From the NCBI RefSeq assembly GCF_036324505.1, contig NC_086361.1:8158328-8222327 (forward strand): 64,000 nucleotides of DNA, in the 5' to 3' direction. The translations under genes and the position numbers were made by a program. This document shows, piece after piece, positions 58,375 through 64,000 of the stretch; positions within the stretch are counted from its first letter, which is position 1, and every line of letters begins with the position of its first letter. The stretch comes from Eleginops maclovinus (lineage: Eukaryota; Chordata; Actinopteri; Perciformes; Eleginopidae). The notes under the pieces are model-generated. The model saw nothing but the letters and a program-made list of their open reading frames with translations. It ran no database searches and was not told where the DNA came from.

Positions 58375-59464
58375 GCACAGTCAGTCTTTGGACACCTTTT
58401 ATGGTTAGAAAGGGCCCACTTAACTTTAAAATGTTTAAATCAGTTAAAAACAGAGCAGCATCCAGCCCCAGGTTACTCGCGCGTCTTAGAATGCAGCTGC
58501 TCTCATCTCTCCACACCAAATCAGCCGGGCCGGTAAGATACCTTTGCAGAAACTGCACTCAAAGTGTCTGTTCGGCTGGCCCTCGTCTCTAGATAAAAAC
58601 AGCACCCCTTGTGGCACCCAGTGTAGCCCATCCGAAAAAGAAATCTACCAATCTCTTTTGTATTTGGGCCAGTAGGCCTGAGGGAGGGTCTACACAGGTA
58701 AGACGGTGCCACAGTTGGGATGCCACAAGGTTGTTTAAAACCAAAACTCTACCTTTAAAAGACATCTGCGGGAGCAGCCACTTCCATTTGGACAGTTTTT
58801 CCTCAATCTTCTCTGTGACGTTCTCCCAGTTCTTCTGGACTATATTTGTGTTCCCTACGAACACACCCAGGTACTTTATGCCATCTCTTTTCCATGTCAT
58901 GCCCTGGGGAAGACGTGGGAGACCGCCACGCCACTCACCGACAGCGAGGGCCTCACTCTTCTTCCAATTGACCCTCGCTGCCCATGCTGAACTAAAATCT
59001 GTCACAATATTGGTTAAAATGTCTGCATCCCTCTGGTCACTAATAAAAACAACGATGTCGTCCGCATACGCAGATAAAACCGTGTTTCCATTAAAACCAG
59101 GTAAAAACAGCCCTTGGAATTTGGAGCGTATTTTGCACAGGAGGGGTTCTAGGGAGAGTGCATAGAGCATCCCAGACAGAACACAGCCCTGCCGGACCCC
59201 TCTACACACTCTAAAAGGAGCACACAGCCCACCGTTGAACTTCAGCACACTCTCAATCTTATTGTACAACACTTTGATCTTAGCTATGAAACCAGCGCTG
59301 AACCCAAACTTCTCCATTACTTTCCAGAGGAAGCTGTGCTCGACGCGGTCAAAAGCCTTTTCCTGATCTAGAGAAATCAGACCAGTATTAATGCCCAATG
59401 AGCTGGAGACCTCCAAAACATCTTGAATCAGGTGAACATTGTCCACCATGGACCTGCCGGGCAC
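58375..59464 (-). pseudogene. Tx1-type LINE ORF2, split by two hAT insertions
   Basis: Minus-strand frame from 59464 (MPGRSMVDNVHLIQDVLEVS) through RGVRQGCVLSGMLYALS, active site SAYADDIVVFISDQRDAD, KRDGIKYLGVFVGNTNIV and RLTCVDPPSGLLAQIQKRLV to about 58589, then a shift and a 24-base deletion near 58580, and RYLTGPADLVWRDESS to SGPFLTIKGVQRLTV at 58380. This copy shows the normal part order of the RT and is the reference for the permuted copies. The upstream RT and endonuclease are removed by the hAT at 59465; the C-terminus continues at 50792. Confidence 0.88.
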
Positions 59465-59839
59465 CAGTGATGGGCAGTAGCGCCGCTACATGTAGCGAAG
59501 CTATTAGTTAAACTACATTTTCCAGTAGCTTGACCGTAGCGTCGCTGCTTTATGAATCAAGTAACTTTCCTGTAGTGACGTTATTTTTTTGATCAAGTAG
59601 CGACGTAGCGTCCACAAACGCTACAAAATCCAGGACATAACTAAGAAATGAAACCAGGTTTGCTATTTTGAAACAACAATCAGAGTGAACAATCAATCAG
59701 TTGTTAGTTAGACATGTTCATGGTTCATGCGCGAGCTTCTACTCTGCCTCTCCTGTCTGACTGTATCTTTCGAAACATGCGCATGCGTACGGCAGTGGAA
59801 CTCGCAGAAAGACACACACAGACACACGTACATGACAGG

Positions 59840-62800
59840 ATGGAGGATGAGACAGGAGGAGAGCGAGAAGATCAACCAACTGGCCCTACCACACCGTGGC
59901 CTTATCTTCAGACATATATGACACTTGTTGAATCCTCAGATACAAAGTACGTGTTCACATGTCTGCTTTGCAATCCAAAAACCAAGATGTTGTCGACGTC
60001 CAAGACATCGAACACCAAAGTAAGAACTCACATTCAGGTGAATCACTAATTTCCCTCCAAGTGCAATGTCTAGCATCAACTCAGTTGAGCGCGTTTACAT
60101 GCACACTAATAAACCGATTATTATCGGGTTTTTGTAGTTATCTGGTTATTCAAGTACTCATGTAAACGGAATAAACCTATATTCCTTATCCGTTTACTGC
60201 CGTTATCGGTTTATGAAAACCCGTTTACCACACCTAGGTTTCTGTGTGTCAATATTCAGATTTCTTAAATGCATGTACACCTTAAACGGTTTATTAATTC
60301 ATTCATTATTTATACCCGTTTATTGTCAGTAATCGTTTTTTTTGTGTGCATGTAAACGCAAATCCCAACTCACTTTAACCAAGTGTTGTATCTAAATTAG
60401 TCAAACGAAAGCTACCCAGCTAACTAGCAACCAGTGTGTGGTGGGAAGGGACTAGCCAAGTGGCTAGGCCCTAGTGTTTTTTTAAAAGCTTATGTAGTTT
60501 TTATAATTGTAAAATTCGATTAGCTTGGTGTTTTATCAGGTTCAGATATTCAGACATGAGTGATGTTCAAGGTCCTTGGCCAATGGCCATATAAAGCTCA
60601 TGTGGCCAAGCCTAGCTATTTGTTTGACATAGCCTAACACTCATCAAAATTGTCAACTGCAGTTCATTTGTTACTTTATTGGCACCTTTAATTTCCATAT
60701 AGTCAAATCTGATGAGTGCTACTAAATACTATCATTAGAGAGCAGTAGTGAAACTTGGATATTGTAATTTCATGGCCTAGCTTACCAGACAGGATGTTTA
60801 CACAAATCTGTTTTAAGGCTTATTTACACAGATAAGAGCTTTTAGGGAGTTTGGGACCACAAAATAATTATGAATCAATCATTTCTTCTTTAGAGGGTCC
60901 ACCCAAATAAAATGGAATGGCTGGACAAGGAGCGCGCTCGGGCCAAAAAGAGATGTCTAACGCCAAATGATGAAGACAGTGACTTACAACCCAGCGTGTC
61001 ACAGTTTTTCAGGGGGGGCACACCCATCATATCTCAGGAACGTTTCGATACGCTGATTCTTAACTTCATAGTTCAAGGAATGCATACCCTCCACACTGTG
61101 GACAGACCTGAATATAGACAATTATTCAGTGAAATTCTGCCCTCAAGGCATTTGATTTCAAGGCGAACATTAGGGCGACTTCTTAACAAGGAATACTCTT
61201 CCATGAAGAGTAGGGATGTCCCGATCCAGGTTTTTGCACTTCCGATCCGATACCGATATTGTATTTGCATTTCCGATCCGATACCGATACCGGCCGATAC
61301 CGATACCGGCCTATCCAAGCATGTATTAAAGTTTAAAGTTATTTAGCCTACTAACTTAGTTGTCAGACTCATGTTGAAAAGAGTTTTCCTGTTTATTCAG
61401 GGATAAACACAACATTGACAAAATTATAAATAACAAACAGAAATGGCATCAATTAACAGTAAAAAGTGCAAATAATACTGTAAACTGTACACAGTTCACT
61501 CACACTCTTAGAGTACAGTATACAAACACCCGCACCCTGCAACACTCAAACACAAACTCAAACACAAACAGTCACACAGACGTGCACTTCCAGTGTAAAG
61601 TGCAAATGCACGTTCACAAATACAGTGAAAGACATGTACGTTGGGTGCCTGTACTTATGTGACGAGATAAATGATCTCAGAGAGGTACACAGGCTGAACT
61701 CACAAAAGGGACAGCACATACAAATACAAGCATACACCAAAGGGACAGAGCACAGACACACACATTTGCTGTCCCTGTACATAAAATGTGTGATGTAGTG
61801 ACACTGTAATGACAGGTTTGGGTCTGAAAGAGTGTGGGCACCAATTAGCCAAATCAGTGAATTAGTGTGGAGACAGAGAGAGAAAAGGGACATAAAAGAG
61901 GCTCATTAGCAGTCTCCATTTACATTACAAATAATACTGTAAACTGTATTAAGAAAGCAAATCACACAAACAACCTGAGTAGAAAATAGTCTAGTAACTC
62001 AGCATCAGTACTCTGCTCTTGAACAAGTGTAAACCAAGGCTTTAAAAACAATCAGTGCAAATAATATTGTGAACTATTTAAAAACAAAAATGACTTCTAC
62101 TCCCCAATCTCCTCCACACTTTGCTGCTCCATCTCAATCTACACACTCCCTTCAACTGTATGCCCTGGCTGCAGTCCGAGCATGATGGGGAGATTCTTTT
62201 TTACAAAGACGTTGCCTTTTTCATATTAGCCGCGTTATCTCTTTGAATTACATGGACCTTCTTTTTGTCAATCTTCCAAGCACGTAGCATATGTTCCATT
62301 GCGTCTGTGATGGCATTCGCTGTGTGTGAGCCTCTAAACTCGCGCGCATGTAAAACAGCTCTCTTTGGGGTGAAATCCGGCCCAATCCAATGTGCAGTTA
62401 AACTTAATAAAGACAAAGGACGGTGATCACAGCTCCATATATCAGTTGTGAAACTCAAATAATTTGCACTCTCTATCTGTTTGGTAATGTAATCTGTAAC
62501 ATCTTTGTGAATCAGGGGGATCGTTTTTTCAAGGATGTAATGACGGCTGGGCATGTTGTACCGTGGTTCCAGGTGCTGGATGGTGCGTCTAAATCCCACT
62601 TTACTCACGAGAGATAATGGCTCGTCATCCAGAATGATTTCCTCGGCAATGACTCGTGTTATTCCCTGGGCTTTAGCACTGTTCAGTGGCAGTATGTCAC
62701 GCTTTGCAAACGTTTGTGCAAGAGTAAGTTGTGTTGGACCTTTCTTTTTCTTTTCTTCTGTTTTCTTTAAAAACTCCTCATGCTGTTTATGGTGGTATTT

Positions 62801-64000
62801 CGCCAAATGCTTAATAAGATTAGTTGTATTAAAATGCCTTACAACTCTACCACCACGCTTGACTTTATTGTGGCAAGTTTTGCACTCCACCTCTTCATCT
62901 TTTTCGTCTTTTAGGGTAAAGTAATCCCACACAGCCGACATCTTTACCGGTAACTTCAAATGGCCGTCTTAATGGTTAGGACACCTGTGCATAGACATAA
63001 TATTATTATTATGTCTATGCACCTGTGGGTTAGGAGATGCGCTCGTGTGTTGGTGTGCTGGAAAATGCGGAGCGGATATTAGGGAACAACACAGAAAAAA
63101 GTGGAATGGATTATTTAAATCGGTGCGCTGGAAAACACGGACCGGACTTTTTAAAAAAAAAACTGGATCGGGAGTCTGTGGATCGGCATTTTTCCATGCC
63201 GGCCGATACGCATTTTTTTGCAAATATCGGCGGCCGATCCGATCCAAATATCGGATCGGGACAACCCTAATGAAGAGTGCTTTGACTGATGTAATGTTCA
63301 AACAGAGTCACCTATGCACCACCACAGATGCCTTGTCATCAAATAATAGGAGCTTCCTCGGTGTCAGTGTCCACTGGATAGATGAGGACTCCTTGAACAT
63401 CCGCTCTGGGGCATTAGCCTGCCGTAGAATTGTAGGGAGGCACACTTTTGATGTTTTGGCCGAGATGCTTGAAGGTGTTCACAGAGAATTCAACATTAAA
63501 GACAAGCTTATTCTAACGACTACCGATAACGCTTCTAACTTTATAAAGGCCTTTAGTATATTCGCGGAAGTTCAGAGCAGTATCCAGGAAAGCAGAGATG
63601 AGGAAGAAGACGAGGAAGACGATGAGGATGAGGAAGATCATCCTGTCTTCATCAATCTAGCAGACATCCTGGAGCAAACACAGGAAGATTACAGCCTCCC
63701 TCCACACCAGCGCTGTGCCTGCCACTCTCTAAATCTTGTTGCCACCAGAGACATTGAGCACGCATTGACCCAGTCAGAGCCATTCAAGAGAATATCGAGA
63801 TCAACGCTTGCCAAATGTCAGGCTCTCTGGAACAAGCAAAACAGGAGCACTCAAGCCTCTGACACCATTCAAGAGAAGCTAGGATGTCAGCTGATAGTGC
63901 CCATTTTAACCAGGTGGAACTCAACTTACCATGCCATGGAGCGCTTGAATACTTGCATCCTCACAAAAGAACAAGATTTCTATGAAGTCTGTGAGAAGCT
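59840..64000 (+). CDS. hAT transposase with BED finger, interrupted by a nested hAT, cut by window edge
   Basis: Exon 1 (59840-60037) ends in cattcag/gtgaat and exon 2 starts at 60894. The join completes a BED finger (FTCLLCNPKTKML, then HIQRVH). Exon 2 reads PSVSQFFRGG and LILNFIVQGMHTLHTVDRPE up to 61210, is interrupted by another hAT (61211-63269), and resumes after the 8-base duplication: SALTDVMFKQSHLCTTTDAL (first Asp), LILTTTDNASNFIKAFS (second Asp), an acidic run, CACHSLNLVATRDIEHAL and ILTRWNSTYHAMERL, open to the window end. The host gene frame itself has no other break in the window. Confidence 0.82.
60091..60359. mobile_element. MITE in intron 1 of the BED-finger hAT
   Basis: Both ends read GCGTTTACATGCACAC inwards (60091 and 60359). 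The inside holds several forms of aaaccgatta, acccgttta and taaacgg, so it can fold extensively. There is no coding frame. The superfamily is uncertain and no clear target duplication was found. The rest of the intron (60360-60893) shows nothing recognisable. Confidence 0.75.
61211..63269 (-). mobile_element. ZBED1-like hAT, internally deleted, inserted in an exon
   Basis: Ends read TAGGGATGTCCCGATCC (61211) and, inwards from 63269, TAGGGTTGTCCCGATCC. Both flanks carry atgaagag (61203-61210 and 63270-63277), a perfect 8-base duplication. Subterminal gatccgataccgatac-type repeats lie near both ends. It encodes only the N-terminal part of a transposase (62201-62959). 61330-62200 is mostly low-coding sequence with short repeats such as aataatactgtaaactg. 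Confidence 0.93.
62201..62959 (-). pseudogene. ZBED1-like hAT transposase, C-terminally truncated
   Basis: A frame of 252 residues; the usual start is MSAVWDYFTLKDEKDEEVEC. A BED finger follows (CKTCHNKVKRGG; HFNTTNLIKHLAKYH), then QLTLAQTFAKRDILP, MPSRHYILEKTIPLIH, LSFTTDIWSC (first catalytic Asp) and HVIQRDNAANMKKA (second Asp region), after which it stops. The rest of the catalytic domain, the insertion domain and the dimerisation domain are absent, so this copy cannot transpose itself. Confidence 0.85.

Larger units (their letters stand above)
59465..64000 (+). mobile_element. BED-finger hAT element, right end outside window
   Basis: The left end CAGTGATGGGCAGTAGCGCC starts at 59465, inside the Tx1 codon for the GRSMVDN region; the preceding ccgggcac (59457-59464) is the expected 8-base duplication. 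Terminal region 59465-59640 is rich in gtagcg repeats. It carries the transposase gene from 59840, a MITE in intron 1 and a nested ZBED1-like hAT in exon 2. Confidence 0.75.

Noticed and set aside
61558..61893. 111-codon minus frame in the ZBED1-like hAT
   Set aside because: Cys/Val-rich translation of repetitive sequence in the deleted part of the element; it does not match the missing transposase C-terminus.

Overview
The window reads as a repeat-dense block of a teleost fish genome. No single-copy host gene could be named. Nearly everything is a DNA transposon, a non-LTR retrotransposon, an LTR retrotransposon or a rearranged piece of one. The mix (Tx1- and L1-clade LINEs, CR1/L2-group LINEs, several hAT families, piggyBac, an animal EnSpm/CACTA, pogo, a Gypsy element, CA and TA microsatellites) and the spliced transposon genes with GT-AG introns fit a ray-finned fish. 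Two runs of exactly 500 N (9805-10304 and 49511-50010) are scaffold gaps; sequence beside the first is visibly low quality.

Layout. 1-1977: 5' end of a ZBED5/SCAND3-like hAT element on the minus strand. 1978-4316: a repeat called unit X here. 4437-7341: a four-exon piggyBac gene ending at a TTAA. 7338-9804: a composite of unit Y (a 1.25 kb sequence with CAGTG/CACTG ends), a rearranged Tx1 reverse-transcriptase piece and another unit X. 10305-13237: a LINE tail and a decayed Tx1 on the minus strand. 13347-31820: one EnSpm/CACTA element with a transposase pseudogene and a second PB1-domain gene. A BED-finger hAT (20059-28602) sits in an intron of the second gene, and that hAT itself contains a solo Gypsy LTR and a complete pogo element encoding a PHD finger. 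31821-33261: C-terminal half of another hAT. 33262-39258: fragments of L2, Tx1 and L1. 39259-44255: unit X, Tx1 piece, unit Y and Tx1 ORF1 in inverted orientation relative to 7-10 kb. 44261-49092: an intact Gypsy element with identical LTRs. 49098-49510: another LINE fragment. 50011-59464: a Tx1 on the minus strand split by an 11-exon ZNF862-like hAT element, which carries a full-length L2 in an intron. 59465-64000: a BED-finger hAT running off the window, interrupted in an exon by a ZBED1-like hAT with a perfect 8-bp target duplication.

The genes do not form a pathway. The value of the window is its insertion history and a few unusual elements: a two-gene animal CACTA with a PB1-domain companion, a pogo transposase fused to a PHD finger with repeated subterminal sites, two hAT-like families with 5- and 6-bp target duplications, and a Tx1/X/Y composite present in inverted copies about 30 kb apart. 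All family calls are from recognised motifs, not from database searches.
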